In this document: one piece after another, positions 27,380 to 37,501 of the stretch | Position numbering within the stretch: the first letter of the stretch is position 1 | Layout of the letters: every line of letters begins with the position of its first letter | NCBI RefSeq assembly: GCF_902832845.1 | Contig: NZ_CADFDB010000001.1 | Coordinates: forward strand, 124,001 to 188,000 | Reading direction: 5' to 3' | From: Burkholderia metallica | GTDB lineage: Bacteria > Pseudomonadota > Gammaproteobacteria > Burkholderiales > Burkholderiaceae | Length of the DNA stretch: 64,000 nt | The notes under the pieces: model-generated | Told to the model about the DNA's origin: nothing | The model's input: the letters and a program-made list of their open reading frames with translations, nothing else | Database searches by the model: none | Translations under genes and position numbers: made by a program

Positions 27380-28498
27380 ATGACGCTGTCCCGTCTTACG
27401 TCCATTTCCGTCGCCGCCGTGCTGTTCGCCGCGGGCGCCGCTGCCGCGCAAGCGGAAACCGTGAAGATCGCCATCGCTGGTCCGATGAGCGGTTCGGTCG
27501 CCCAATACGGCGACATGGTGAAGGCCGGCGCGCTGACCGCGATCGAGCAGGTCAACGCCGCAGGCGGTGCGGGCGGCAACAAGTTCGAAGTGGTGATGAT
27601 GGACGACGCCTGCGAACCGAAACAGGCCGTCGCCGTCGCCAACAAGATCGTCAGCCAGAAGATCAAGTACGTGATCGGCCACGTGTGCTCGGGTTCGACG
27701 ATTCCCGCGTCGGACATCTACGAGAACGAAGGCATCGTGATGGTCACGCCGTCGGCCACCGCGCCGCAGCTGACGGAAGGCAAGAAGCGTCACTTCATCT
27801 TCCGCACGATCGGCCGTGACGACCAGCAAGGCCCGGCCGCCGCGCACTTCATCATCAACAACGTGAAGCCGAAGAAGGTCGCGGTGCTGCACGACAAGCA
27901 GTCGTACGGCCAGGGCATCGCGTCGTCGGTGAAGAAGGACCTCGAAGCCGCGAAGATCCCGGTCGTGCTGTTCGAAGGCATCAACGCCGGCGATTCGGAC
28001 TACTCGGCGATCATCACGAAGCTGAAGTCGCAAGGCGTCGATTTCGTCTACTTCGGCGGCTACCATCCGGAAATGGGCCTGCTGCTGCGCCAGGCGCGCG
28101 AGCAGGGCGTGAAGGCCACGTTCATGGGGCCTGAAGGCGTGGGCAACAAGGACGTGACGGCGATCGCCGGCCCGGCTTCGGAAGGCATGCTCGTCACGCT
28201 GCCGGCCGACTTCTCGGCCGATCCGGCCAACGCGGCTCTCGTGAAGGCCTTCGCGGACAAGAAGCGCGATCCGAACGGCCCGTTCCAGATGCCGGCCTAC
28301 GCAGCGGTGAAGATCATCGCCGACTCGATCGCAGGCGCGAAGTCGACCGATCCGACCAAGGTCGCCGCGTACATGCACAAGACGACGTTCGACACGCCGA
28401 TCGGCAAGGTCGCGTATGACGCCCAGGGCGACCTGAAGGCGTTCAAGTTCGTCGTGTACACGTGGCACAAGGACGCGACGAAGACCGCCGCCAAGTAA
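27380..28498 (+). CDS. livK: Branched-chain amino-acid ABC transporter substrate-binding protein (LivJ/LivK)
   Basis: 372 residues with a signal peptide (VAAVLFAAGAAAAQA) and GAGGAG before the ATG. The mature part is a type I periplasmic binding protein: VKIAIAGPMSGSVAQYGDM, YVIGHVCSGSTIPASDIY, MVTPSATAPQLTE, FRTIGRDDQQGPAAA and VYFGGYHPEMGLLL. It captures Leu/Ile/Val or similar amino acids for the LivHMGF transporter encoded downstream. A very strong hairpin follows it, separating it from livH, as expected for a binding protein made in excess over the membrane parts. Confidence 0.92.
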   Translation: MTLSRLTSISVAAVLFAAGAAAAQAETVKIAIAGPMSGSVAQYGDMVKAGALTAIEQVNAAGGAGGNKFEVVMMDDACEPKQAVAVANKIVSQKIKYVIGHVCSGSTIPASDIYENEGIVMVTPSATAPQLTEGKKRHFIFRTIGRDDQQGPAAAHFIINNVKPKKVAVLHDKQSYGQGIASSVKKDLEAAKIPVVLFEGINAGDSDYSAIITKLKSQGVDFVYFGGYHPEMGLLLRQAREQGVKATFMGPEGVGNKDVTAIAGPASEGMLVTLPADFSADPANAALVKAFADKKRDPNGPFQMPAYAAVKIIADSIAGAKSTDPTKVAAYMHKTTFDTPIGKVAYDAQGDLKAFKFVVYTWHKDATKTAAK

Positions 28499-28515
28499 GA
28501 CGGAGTACCCGCCCG

Positions 28516-28554
28516 CGCACCCGCCCCGTCCGAAACCCGGACGGGGCGGGTGCG
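28516..28554 (+). terminator. Strong hairpin after the liv binding-protein gene (attenuator or mRNA 3' stabiliser)
   Basis: A perfect 17-bp inverted repeat: arm 28516-28532 and arm 28538-28554 with a five-base loop. The arms contain CCCGCCCCGTCCG and its complement. No T-run follows, so it is probably not a full intrinsic terminator. In this position it would protect the binding-protein mRNA end or reduce read-through into livH. Confidence 0.7.
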
Positions 28555-28680
28555 TATTGATCGCGCATCTGCCCCATGCGCGCCGACGGGCGGCCCGAGA
28601 CGACACCGTGCGTTGCGCGCGGCCGCGCGCCGTGATCCGGCGACGGCATGCGACCCAGCGCCAACGGGAGCTTCCCGCAC

Positions 28681-29607
<927 letters not shown>

Positions 29608-29618
29608 GGGAGACGCAG

Positions 29619-30890
29619 ATGAGTCAAGTCATTTCCGTTCGCCGCCCGGCCGCCGACGCGTCGATCGGCCAGGCGCTGAAAAACGCCGTCGCCGCCGCAT
29701 TCCTGACGGCGATCCTCACGATTCCGGTGCTCGGGCTGCAACTGAAGCTCGACGGCTATCAGGTGGTGCTCACGCCGCACTGGCGGCCGGTGTGGATCGC
29801 GGTCGCGGGCGTGTTCCTGTTCCAGTTGTTCAAGCCGTGGCTCGTGCGCGCGAAATCGGCGGTGAAGCTGCCGGCGATGCCCGCGATGGGCGCGCAGCAG
29901 CAGCGCGTGATCGTCTGGGTGCTGCTCGCGGTCGGGCTCGTGTGGCCGTTCTTCGGTTCGCGCGGCGCGGTGGACGTCGCGACGCTCGCACTGATCTACG
30001 TGATCCTCGGCCTCGGGCTGAACATCGTGGTCGGTTTCGCGGGCCTGCTGGATCTCGGCTATGTCGGGTTCTATGCGGTGGGCGGCTACACGTACGCGAT
30101 GCTGAACCAGTATTTCGGGCTGTCGTTCTGGGAGTGCCTGCCGCTTGCCGCGATCGCGGCCGCGACGTTCGGCTTCCTGCTCGGCTTCCCGGTGCTGCGC
30201 CTGCGCGGCGACTATCTCGCGATCGTCACGCTCGGCTTCGGCGAAATCATCCGCCTGCTCGCGAACAACCTGACGAGCCTCACGGGCGGCCCGGACGGCA
30301 TCTCGGGCATTCCGAAGCCGACCGTGTTCGGCTTCGAGATGGCGCGCAGCGCGAGCGTCGAAGGCGCGAAGACATTCCATGAACTGATCGGGCTGGAATA
30401 CAGCGGCGACCACGTGGTGATCTTCCTGTACCTGCTCGCGCTCGTGCTGGTGGGCTTCACGCTGTTCGTGACGAGCCGGCTGATCCGCATGCCGATGGGC
30501 CGCGCGTGGGAAGCGCTGCGCGACGACGAGATCGCGTGCCGGTCGCTGGGCCTGAACCCGACGCGCATCAAGCTGTCGGCATTCACGCTCGGCGCGGCGT
30601 TCGCCGGTATCGGCGGGGCGTTCTTCGCGGCGCGTCAGGGCCTCGTGAATCCTGAGTCGTTCACCTTCATCGAATCGGCGCTGATCCTCGCGATCGTCGT
30701 GCTCGGCGGGATGGGCTCGCAGCTCGGCGTGATTCTCGCGGCGATCCTGCTGACCGTGCTGCCGGAAGTCGCGCGCGGCTTCGCCGAGTACCGGATGCTG
30801 ATCTTCGGTCTCGTGATGGTGTTGATGATGATGTGGCGTCCGCAGGGCCTGCTGCCCGCGAGCCGTCCCCACGTGGAGTTGCCGCAATGA
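29619..30890 (+). CDS. livM: Branched-chain amino-acid ABC transporter permease LivM
   Basis: 423 residues with GAGGGAG upstream. The N-terminal 100 residues carry extra membrane spans, as in the longer LivM forms. The core has [45 protein letters not shown] and the coupling loop [19 protein letters not shown] (motifs abbreviated). It pairs with LivH. Its stop overlaps the livG start by four bases (ATGA). Confidence 0.92.
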   Translation: MSQVISVRRPAADASIGQALKNAVAAAFLTAILTIPVLGLQLKLDGYQVVLTPHWRPVWIAVAGVFLFQLFKPWLVRAKSAVKLPAMPAMGAQQQRVIVWVLLAVGLVWPFFGSRGAVDVATLALIYVILGLGLNIVVGFAGLLDLGYVGFYAVGGYTYAMLNQYFGLSFWECLPLAAIAAATFGFLLGFPVLRLRGDYLAIVTLGFGEIIRLLANNLTSLTGGPDGISGIPKPTVFGFEMARSASVEGAKTFHELIGLEYSGDHVVIFLYLLALVLVGFTLFVTSRLIRMPMGRAWEALRDDEIACRSLGLNPTRIKLSAFTLGAAFAGIGGAFFAARQGLVNPESFTFIESALILAIVVLGGMGSQLGVILAAILLTVLPEVARGFAEYRMLIFGLVMVLMMMWRPQGLLPASRPHVELPQ

Positions 30891-31659
30891 GCGCGAATGC
30901 AGAACTGTTGAAGGTCGCCGGGCTGCAGATGCGCTTCGGCGGGTTGCTCGCGGTGGACGGGATCGATTTCGACGTACGCCGCGATGAAGTGTTCGCGATC
31001 ATCGGGCCGAACGGCGCGGGCAAGACCACGGTGTTCAATTGCGTCGGCGGCTTCTACAAGCCGACCGGCGGCGACGTCGTGCTCGACGGTCATGCGATCG
31101 GCGGGCTGCCGAGCCACAAGATCGCGTTGAAGGGCCTCGTGCGCACGTTCCAGAACATCCGTCTGTTCAAGTCGCTGACGGTCGTCGAGAACCTGCTCGT
31201 CGCGCAGCATCGCAAGGTGAAGGCGGGGCTGCTGCCCGGCTTGTTCTCGACGCCCGCGTATCGCCGCGCGGAAAAGGACGCGCTCGAACGCGCGGCGGTG
31301 TGGCTCGACCGGATGGGGCTGACGTCGGTCGCCAACCGGCCGGCGGGCACGCTGTCGTACGGGCACCAGCGGCGTCTGGAGATCGCGCGCTGCATGATCA
31401 CGGAGCCGCGCCTCCTGATGCTCGACGAGCCGGCGGCCGGCCTCAACCCGCAGGAAAAGATCGAGCTGCAGCACCTCATCGACAGGCTGCGCCGCGAGTT
31501 CGGCGTGTCGGTGCTGCTGATCGAACACGACATGAGCCTCGTGATGGGCGTGTCCGACCGCATCCTCGTGATGGAGCACGGCCGGCCGATCGTGATCGGC
31601 ACGCCGGAAGCGGTCCGCAACGACCCGCGCGTGATCAAGGCGTATCTGGGGGAAGAGTG

Positions 31660-31660
<1 letters not shown>
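30887..31660 (+). CDS. livG: Branched-chain amino-acid ABC transporter ATPase LivG
   Basis: 257 residues. ABC ATPase motifs: Walker [10 protein letters not shown] (about residues 43-51), a Q-loop in [10 protein letters not shown], signature [13 protein letters not shown], Walker [14 protein letters not shown] and the switch His in [10 protein letters not shown]. LivG-type proteins have this AAGLNP and the long helical insert after the Q-loop. It energises uptake with LivF, whose gene overlaps it by one base (TGATG). Confidence 0.93.
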
Positions 31661-32361
<701 letters not shown>

Positions 32362-32378
32362 TGCCGAAGCCGCCGACA

Positions 32379-32449
32379 GCCGCCGGCCTGCAACGGGCCG
32401 GCGGCGCTTCCCGTTTTGCGTTCTCATGCAAGGCCGGTTCCCGGCCTTG
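32379..32449. terminator. Two hairpins between livF and the convergent LysR gene
   Basis: The first is GCCGCCGGCC (32379-32388) with GGCCGGCGGC (32396-32405), followed by CTTCCCGTTTT, which serves the rightward liv operon. The second is CAAGGCCGG (32429-32437) with CCGGCCTTG (32441-32449) and a three-base loop, placed six bases from the LysR stop. It can act for the leftward transcript and probably in both directions. Confidence 0.7.
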
Positions 32450-32454
32450 TCTTC

Positions 32455-33306
32455 CTATCCGATCCTGAACGTGCTTTTCAGTACGTCGCGCAGATGCAGC
32501 GCGGCGCGATTGCTGTCGTCCGTCAGGATATAGATCAGGTGCGGCGGGAGATCGGGCAGCACGATCCCGGCGACGTGGCTCGTCAGGTTGCCGGACACGC
32601 GATCGTGTTCGATCAGGCCGACCGCGAGGCCGTTGGCGATACACGCTTCGACCGCCGGCGAACTGGCGCTTTCGAGCAGCATCCGGTGCGCGATCTTCGC
32701 CTTCCTCAGTGCGTTCAGCGCGGTGTCGCGGTACGGGCAGCCCTGCAACTGCACGGCGATCGGCAACGGTGCGTCGGGATTGAACTTGAAGGTCCGCGCG
32801 GCGACCCATACCGGGTGCGTCTTGCTGAGCAGCTCGCCGTGCGGCGGCGCTTTCGGCACCACGGCAATCGTGATGTCCAGCTGGCCGCGCGAGAACAGCG
32901 ACTGCAGCTCTTCGCTGGAGCGCGCCTCGACGGTCAGTTCGAGCAGCGGCCGGTCGGCGGCGAAGCGCGGCAGGAATTCCGCCATGAAGTGCGCGGCGTA
33001 CGAATCGGGGATCCCGAGCCGCAACTTGCCGGTCAGCATCTGCGGCGACAGCGACTCGACGAGCCGGTCGTGGCTCAGCAGGAACTCGGTGGTGTCGCTC
33101 AGCAGCTTGTGGCCGAACTGCGTGAGTTCGACGGCCTGGTTGTTGCGCGTGAACAGGCGCTGCGCAACCATCTCTTCCAGCTTCTGAATCTGCGCGGTGA
33201 CCGACGACGGGCTGCGGTTCACGTGGGCGGCCGCATCCTTGAAGCGGCCGAGCTTCGCGACCGCATGGAAGGTGCGCAGCAGATCGACGTCCAGGGTACG
33301 CGGCAT
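32455..33306 (-). CDS. LysR-family transcriptional regulator, divergent to the methyltransferase operon
   Basis: 283 residues. HTH region: LDVDLLRTFHAVAKLGRF, DAAAHVNRSPSSVTAQIQKLE and RLFTRNNQAVELTQFG, followed by a substrate domain with GKLRLGIPDSYAAHF and ANGLAVGLIEHD. It is convergent with livF and divergent from the methyltransferase gene at 33439. A perfect 6-bp palindrome with one-base centre lies in the shared control region. It therefore most likely controls the methyltransferase/oxygenase/exporter operon rather than liv. Confidence 0.85.
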   Translation of the reverse strand: MPRTLDVDLLRTFHAVAKLGRFKDAAAHVNRSPSSVTAQIQKLEEMVAQRLFTRNNQAVELTQFGHKLLSDTTEFLLSHDRLVESLSPQMLTGKLRLGIPDSYAAHFMAEFLPRFAADRPLLELTVEARSSEELQSLFSRGQLDITIAVVPKAPPHGELLSKTHPVWVAARTFKFNPDAPLPIAVQLQGCPYRDTALNALRKAKIAHRMLLESASSPAVEACIANGLAVGLIEHDRVSGNLTSHVAGIVLPDLPPHLIYILTDDSNRAALHLRDVLKSTFRIG

Positions 33307-33438
33307 GATTTGGAAATTCCGAATCAGTGATTCAGGTAATGTCGATTGACGGAATTATTGGGCATCCCTATCCTCGGGTCAACAGGCAGACGACGGCAGG
33401 CAGCCGGCCGGGCGTTGCACGTATCCGGGGAACGATTC
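33307..33438. promoter_or_regulatory. Divergent control region with palindromic operator candidate
   Basis: GAATCA (33321-33326), one base, then TGATTC (33328-33333) form a perfect palindrome just upstream of the LysR start, overlapping where its own promoter should lie. LysR proteins commonly autoregulate from such a site while activating the divergent operon. GGGGAA precedes the methyltransferase ATG at 33439. Confidence 0.5.
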
Positions 33439-34419
33439 ATGTCGATCAACGATTTCGTTGTAGATGCATTGGTGCGCGACAGGAAGCTGAAGGCCGAATC
33501 GGTATGGACGGTCGAGAATCACGAAAAATATTCGACGCTGAAGCGCGGCGACGATGATACGAGGAGGAAGGAAGCCGGACGCGAGGTGTTTTCGCTGATG
33601 CGAAACCTGAACGAGCTGGGCGTGCGCAGCCCCGCGCTGTGCGCGGACCGCGACGGCAACGGTTCGTTGCGCGAAGCGATCGGCAAGCTGAGCGAGCGGC
33701 TCGCGACGTTGTCGCGCGGCCGCGATGTGCATTACATCGAGCTCGGGCCGGAACCGGTCAAGACGACCGAGCTCGTGAAGGCCGTCAGCGGCGGCGGGCC
33801 GGACCATCTGCGCTACACGGCCGTCGACATCAACGAATCGTCGGAAGACGCGATGCGGCACGCGATCATGCCGTTCCTGAAAACGCCCGGCTGTTTCAAC
33901 TACATCGCCGACGATTACCGGAACGTGCAGTGGGGCCGCATCGACCAGGGCCAGGACGTGACGTTCATCACGATGCTCGGGTTCCAGGAGGGCAACGAAC
34001 TGCCGGTGACGATCGGCCGGGTCATTCGCAATCTCGGCGGCAAGTCGACCTACGTCGTGTCTGAAATGCAGTTGCTGGTCGAGGGCAGGGAGGAGCCCAT
34101 CTACACCTTCTACCAGAACGAGAACATGGTGCGGTTTTCCGAGGTCGTCAGCCGGCAGCAGGGCTTCGAGCCGCTCGGCCAGCACCATGTGTCGATCGTC
34201 CGGCTCAATCTGCTCGGCGACCAGTTCCATGTGGCGGTCACGCTGCAACCGGTGTCGAAAGCCGGGGCGGACGGGCATCTGATCACCAACGTCTGCCTGA
34301 AATACACGCCGGAGCAATTCCGCCGCGTGCGCCACAGCCACGCCAATTGCCGCGTGATCGACGAACTGCACAGCGGCGACGGCAGCGTCGTGTACCAGAT
34401 CGCGCAGTTCAAGGGCTGA
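33439..34419 (+). CDS. SAM-dependent methyltransferase, distantly EgtD/EasF-like (Methyltransf_33 type)
   Basis: 326 residues. A Rossmann methyltransferase core begins at HYIELGPEPVKTTELVKAV (about residue 98), where EgtD-like enzymes have an ELGSG-type SAM loop. It is followed by LRYTAVDINESSEDAM (acidic ribose-binding residue), a CFNYIADDYRNVQW segment and FITMLGFQEGNELP, resembling the FLGSTIGN patch of the histidine-betaine methyltransferase EgtD. The N-terminal YDERGS-type region of EgtD is not recognisable, so the substrate is likely different. EgtD relatives methylate amino-acid amines. It leads a three-gene operon with an Fe(II)/2OG oxygenase and an EamA exporter. Family assignment is moderate and substrate unknown. 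Confidence 0.6.
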   Translation: MSINDFVVDALVRDRKLKAESVWTVENHEKYSTLKRGDDDTRRKEAGREVFSLMRNLNELGVRSPALCADRDGNGSLREAIGKLSERLATLSRGRDVHYIELGPEPVKTTELVKAVSGGGPDHLRYTAVDINESSEDAMRHAIMPFLKTPGCFNYIADDYRNVQWGRIDQGQDVTFITMLGFQEGNELPVTIGRVIRNLGGKSTYVVSEMQLLVEGREEPIYTFYQNENMVRFSEVVSRQQGFEPLGQHHVSIVRLNLLGDQFHVAVTLQPVSKAGADGHLITNVCLKYTPEQFRRVRHSHANCRVIDELHSGDGSVVYQIAQFKG

Positions 34420-34448
34420 ATGCCGAAACGACCACAGCGAGGCACGCG

Positions 34449-35435
34449 ATGAACAAGGGAAATGCATTGCCGGTGTTTGCGCGAGGGATCGACCGGGTGA
34501 GGCTCGCGCTGCAGACGTCGCTTTCCGGCGGCGCGAACGTCGACGGCGCGCTCGACGCCGCGACGGAGCCGATGCGCTGGACCCGTGCCTGCCTGCGCGA
34601 CGGCTACGAGGTGCGATACCGGCGCAACCTCGACGATCTCGGCTATCGCGACGTGCCGATGCGCGGCACGCGCTCGGATGCACTCAACGCGGTGTGCCAT
34701 CTTCGCGGGCTGTTTTCCGACGAAGCGGTCGATGCGTTGCGCGAGATCGGCCGCGCGCTGGAGCGCAGCGCGTCGAGCAGCAACTGGATCATCTCGAAGC
34801 GCGTGCGTGCGGTGACGGAGCGCTCGCGTTTCATTGACGACATGATGCACGACCGTGCGTTCCTGCTGAGGGTGTCCCGTCTCGCCGGTGCGCCGCTGAT
34901 TCCGTATCCGATGGTCAATGCGCGGTCGCAGTTCAACTACTACTACCCGACCGACCAGCGCGACGGCCGGGAGCAGTTGGGCATGTGGCATACCGACGGC
35001 ACCAGTTTCGTGCTGAACATCGTGCTGTCGGATCGATCCGACTACGAGGGCGGAAACTTTCTGTTCTACGAATCGACCGCGGAGACGTTCGACCGCCACG
35101 ATCGCGAACGCCGGCACGTGAAGACCGCGAACCTCGACAACGCGGGCGACGCGCTGCTCATCTATGGCAGCAAGCTGTTCCATGGCGTCGAGCCGGTCGT
35201 GTCGGGGCGCCGCATGTCGCTGGTGCTGTCGTTTCATTGCCCGCTCACGCGGGAGGACGACAACGGTTTCTGGCATCTCGCGTCGGACGACGGCATCCCG
35301 CGCACGATCGTCAACTGGCTGGCGCTGCAGCGCGCGCTCAAGGACGATGCCGAACTGCAGTACCGGCGCCTCGGGCTCGAACCGATTCGCCCCGAGGATC
35401 TGGAGGACCAGCGCGTGTCCCCGGCCACTTTCTGA
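34449..35435 (+). CDS. Fe(II)/2-oxoglutarate-dependent oxygenase
   Basis: 328 residues, 29 bases after the methyltransferase. The iron facial triad is visible: HTD in GMWHTDGTSFVLN and the distal His in YGSKLFHGVEPV. The 2OG-binding Arg follows in SGRRMSLVLSFHC. NYYYPTDQ and EGGNFLFYE support a jelly-roll fold. Such enzymes hydroxylate, desaturate or cyclise small molecules. Its position between a methyltransferase and an exporter suggests oxidation of a methylated amino-acid-derived metabolite (inference). I do not recognise a named family. Confidence 0.75.
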   Translation: MNKGNALPVFARGIDRVRLALQTSLSGGANVDGALDAATEPMRWTRACLRDGYEVRYRRNLDDLGYRDVPMRGTRSDALNAVCHLRGLFSDEAVDALREIGRALERSASSSNWIISKRVRAVTERSRFIDDMMHDRAFLLRVSRLAGAPLIPYPMVNARSQFNYYYPTDQRDGREQLGMWHTDGTSFVLNIVLSDRSDYEGGNFLFYESTAETFDRHDRERRHVKTANLDNAGDALLIYGSKLFHGVEPVVSGRRMSLVLSFHCPLTREDDNGFWHLASDDGIPRTIVNWLALQRALKDDAELQYRRLGLEPIRPEDLEDQRVSPATF

Positions 35436-35448
35436 GAGCCGTCGCCCC

Positions 35449-36372
35449 ATGCAGCTATTCCTGCTCCAGCTCGTTTTCGTGTTGTCGTGGAGTTCCGGTT
35501 TCATCGGCGCCAAGCTCGGCGCGGAGACGGCCGGCGCGTTCAACCTGTTGTTCTGGCGGTTCCTGCTCGTCACGCTTTGTCTGGCGATCGTCCTCAACCG
35601 GCAGCTCGGGCGCCTCACCTGGGAGAAACTCCGCTATCACGCGGTGATCGGCTTCCTGTCGCAGTTCCTCTATCTGACCTGCGTGTACATCGCGATTCAG
35701 CACGGTCTGCCGCCCGGCATCGCCGCGATCGTCGCCGCGTTACAGCCGCTCATCACGGCCGCGATGACGGCGGTGGAAGGCAGCGAGCGCAGCGGGGCGC
35801 GCCAGTGGGCCGGGCTCGTCGTCGGGTTCGCCGGCGTGGGCATCGTGATCGGCGGGCAGTACGCGCTGCCGGCTGGCTCGGTCGGGCTCGTCATGTACCT
35901 GCTGCCGCTGGTGTCGGCGCTGGGGCTGTCGATCGCGACGATCTATCAGCGGCGCCGCGCACTGACGGCCGCGCGCAGCAACGAGGACGGGCTGTTCCTG
36001 CCGCTGTTCGTGCAGGGCTGCGTGAGCCTCGTGCTGTTCGCGGCGTGCGGGATCGTCACGGGCGACCTGCACGTGCCGACCCAGCCGAACGTGTGGGTCT
36101 CCGTCGTGTGGCTGACGGTGTTCTCGACCTTTATCGCGTACCTGTCGTTGTGGGCGCTGCTCAAGCGCATGCCCGCGACGCGCGTGGCGACCCTCGTCTA
36201 TCTCGAGCCGCCCGTCACGCTGATGTGGGCCGCGTGGATGTTCGGCGACCGGATCGAGGTGACGACCTATCTCGGCATCGTCGTCGTCGCGATCGGCGTG
36301 TGGCTGGCCGGCAAGCACGGCGAGCGGCCCGCGCGGGCGCGGCGGGCGGACATGGAGGCGGCCGGCCGCTGA
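35449..36372 (+). CDS. EamA/DMT-family exporter
   Basis: 307 residues in ten predicted membrane spans forming two EamA repeats: FVLSWSSGFIGAKLG in the first half and LVYLEPPVTLMWAAWMFGD in the second. It starts 13 bases after the oxygenase stop. DMT exporters of this kind (RhaT/YdcZ/RarD-like) release amino acids or small metabolites, so the likely role is secreting the product of the two enzymes upstream. Confidence 0.85.
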   Translation: MQLFLLQLVFVLSWSSGFIGAKLGAETAGAFNLLFWRFLLVTLCLAIVLNRQLGRLTWEKLRYHAVIGFLSQFLYLTCVYIAIQHGLPPGIAAIVAALQPLITAAMTAVEGSERSGARQWAGLVVGFAGVGIVIGGQYALPAGSVGLVMYLLPLVSALGLSIATIYQRRRALTAARSNEDGLFLPLFVQGCVSLVLFAACGIVTGDLHVPTQPNVWVSVVWLTVFSTFIAYLSLWALLKRMPATRVATLVYLEPPVTLMWAAWMFGDRIEVTTYLGIVVVAIGVWLAGKHGERPARARRADMEAAGR

Positions 36373-36437
36373 CGCACTGGTGGCGCGCGCGGTTCCGGTG
36401 TAGCGTCGCGGTACTGTCCGAACCGCGAAGGAACACG

Positions 36438-36788
36438 ATGATCGTCAAACGGATCGTCGCCAATATCGACACCCGATCAGTCGACGACGCAAAGCGCTTT
36501 TACCAGCGCATCTTCGGCCTCGACCTGCTGATGGACCACGGCTGGATCGCGACCTACGGCAATGCCGAGCAGATGGACGTGCAGATCAGCTTCGCATCGC
36601 AGGGCGGATCGGGTACGCCGACGCCCGATCTGTCGATCGAGGTCGACGATGTCGATGAAGCGCTCGCCCGCGTCAATGCGGCCGGGATTCCGGTCGAATA
36701 CGGCCCCGCCGACGAGCCTTGGGGCGTGCGGCGGTTTTACGTGCGCGATCCGTTCGGCAAGCTGGTCAACGTGCTTGCGCATCGCTGA
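36438..36788 (+). CDS. VOC-family (glyoxalase/bleomycin-resistance-like) protein
   Basis: 116 residues with GAAGGA before the ATG. It is a single VOC domain of paired beta-alpha-beta units: VKRIVANIDTRSVDDAKRFYQRIFGLDLL (motif DAKRFYQRIFGLD) and the C-terminal WGVRRFYVRDPFGKLVNVL. VOC proteins bind metals or small molecules and include glyoxalases, dioxygenases and drug-binding proteins. It is 65 bases from the EamA gene and may or may not be cotranscribed. Function unknown. Confidence 0.75.
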   Translation: MIVKRIVANIDTRSVDDAKRFYQRIFGLDLLMDHGWIATYGNAEQMDVQISFASQGGSGTPTPDLSIEVDDVDEALARVNAAGIPVEYGPADEPWGVRRFYVRDPFGKLVNVLAHR

Positions 36789-36829
36789 GGCGGTGCGCGG
36801 CGGCTTCGGTGTTTGCGCATGCGGCGCCA

Positions 36830-36913
36830 GCCCTTTACGGCGTTTTCCCCCGCCTTCTTCGGCCCGTGCAGCGCCAACCCGACGAGATCGAGATTGTCCG
36901 CATCGCCGGCACG
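36830..36913 (-). pseudogene. Duplicated 3' fragment of the DUF2000 gene
   Basis: This stretch repeats, in the same orientation and with few mismatches and one gap, the last coding part of the DUF2000 gene (37111-37195). On the minus strand it still encodes AGDADNLDLVGLALHGPKKA, the C-terminal sequence of that protein. The 5' part of the gene is absent, so it is a remnant of a partial tandem duplication or of a recombination event that left the second copy intact. No function is expected. Confidence 0.8.
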
Positions 36914-36973
36914 GCCCCGTCGTGCCCGATAGTGCTTCGACATGGTGGCCTGCGTGCTGACCGGAGTGAGTTT

Positions 36974-37083
36974 GTAGTCAAATTTGCTTCAATCGTAGTC
37001 AAATTGGCTACAGGAGAGCGATCTATCCGGGTTAATACAGAATCGACGACTCCCTCGTCGAATCGTCGAATCGCCGATTCGAC
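36974..37083. repeat. Tandem GTAGTCAAATT repeats and a hairpin between DUF2000 remnant and gene
   Basis: GTAGTCAAATTTGCT (36974-36988) is repeated as GTAGTCAAATTGGCT (36995-37009) with a 21-base period, about two helical turns, as in many operators. Further right, GTCGAATCG (37065-37073), one base and CGATTCGAC (37075-37083) form a perfect 9-bp inverted repeat eleven bases from the end of the DUF2000 gene, which may serve as its terminator. The area is AT-richer than its surroundings. Confidence 0.55.
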
Positions 37084-37093
37084 ATGCGGTGCG

Positions 37094-37501
37094 TCACGCA
37101 TGCAGCCTTAGCCCTTTCACGGCCTTCTCCACTGCCTTCTTCGGCCCGTGCAGCGCCAGCCCGACGAGGTCGAGATTGTCCGCATCGCCGGCACGAAACA
37201 CTTCGCGGTTGGCCGCGTCGTGCCCGGTCGAAAACATCGCGTGCACGTAGGGCACGATCGTGAGTTCGCGCGACAACGCCTGCCGGTGCGCGGCCTGCAG
37301 GCCGTTCAGGTCGGCCGCGAATACCAGCATCGGCTGGCCCAGCATCCGGCCGTAGCGGCGTCCCGCCGCATCTTCGTAGGGCTCGCCGAGCGCGTCGGGC
37401 GCTTCGGCCGCGACGCCCGTCGCGAGAAACGCGACGACATTGAGTTTTTGCCACGCCGCGAGATCGTCGCGCACGATCAGCGCTACCTTGGTATCGAACA
37501 T
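37094..37501 (-). CDS. DUF2000-family protein
   Basis: 135 residues beginning MFDTKVALIVRDDLAAWQKLNVVAFLATG, which is typical of DUF2000 (conserved patch AWQKLNVVAFLATG). Other patches are PMLVFAADLNGL and DADNLDLVGLALHGPKKAV. The family has no established biochemical role. It starts inside the last codons of the AraC gene (19-base overlap), so the two are cotranscribed and probably coupled. A fragment of its 3' end is duplicated at 36830-36913. Confidence 0.8.
   Translation of the reverse strand: MFDTKVALIVRDDLAAWQKLNVVAFLATGVAAEAPDALGEPYEDAAGRRYGRMLGQPMLVFAADLNGLQAAHRQALSRELTIVPYVHAMFSTGHDAANREVFRAGDADNLDLVGLALHGPKKAVEKAVKGLRLHA

Noticed and set aside
36835-37101. Small minus-strand frame across the GTAGTCAAATT repeats
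   Set aside because: It has no ribosome site, reads through the DUF2000 remnant in another frame, and the repeats give it an artificial repeat peptide.
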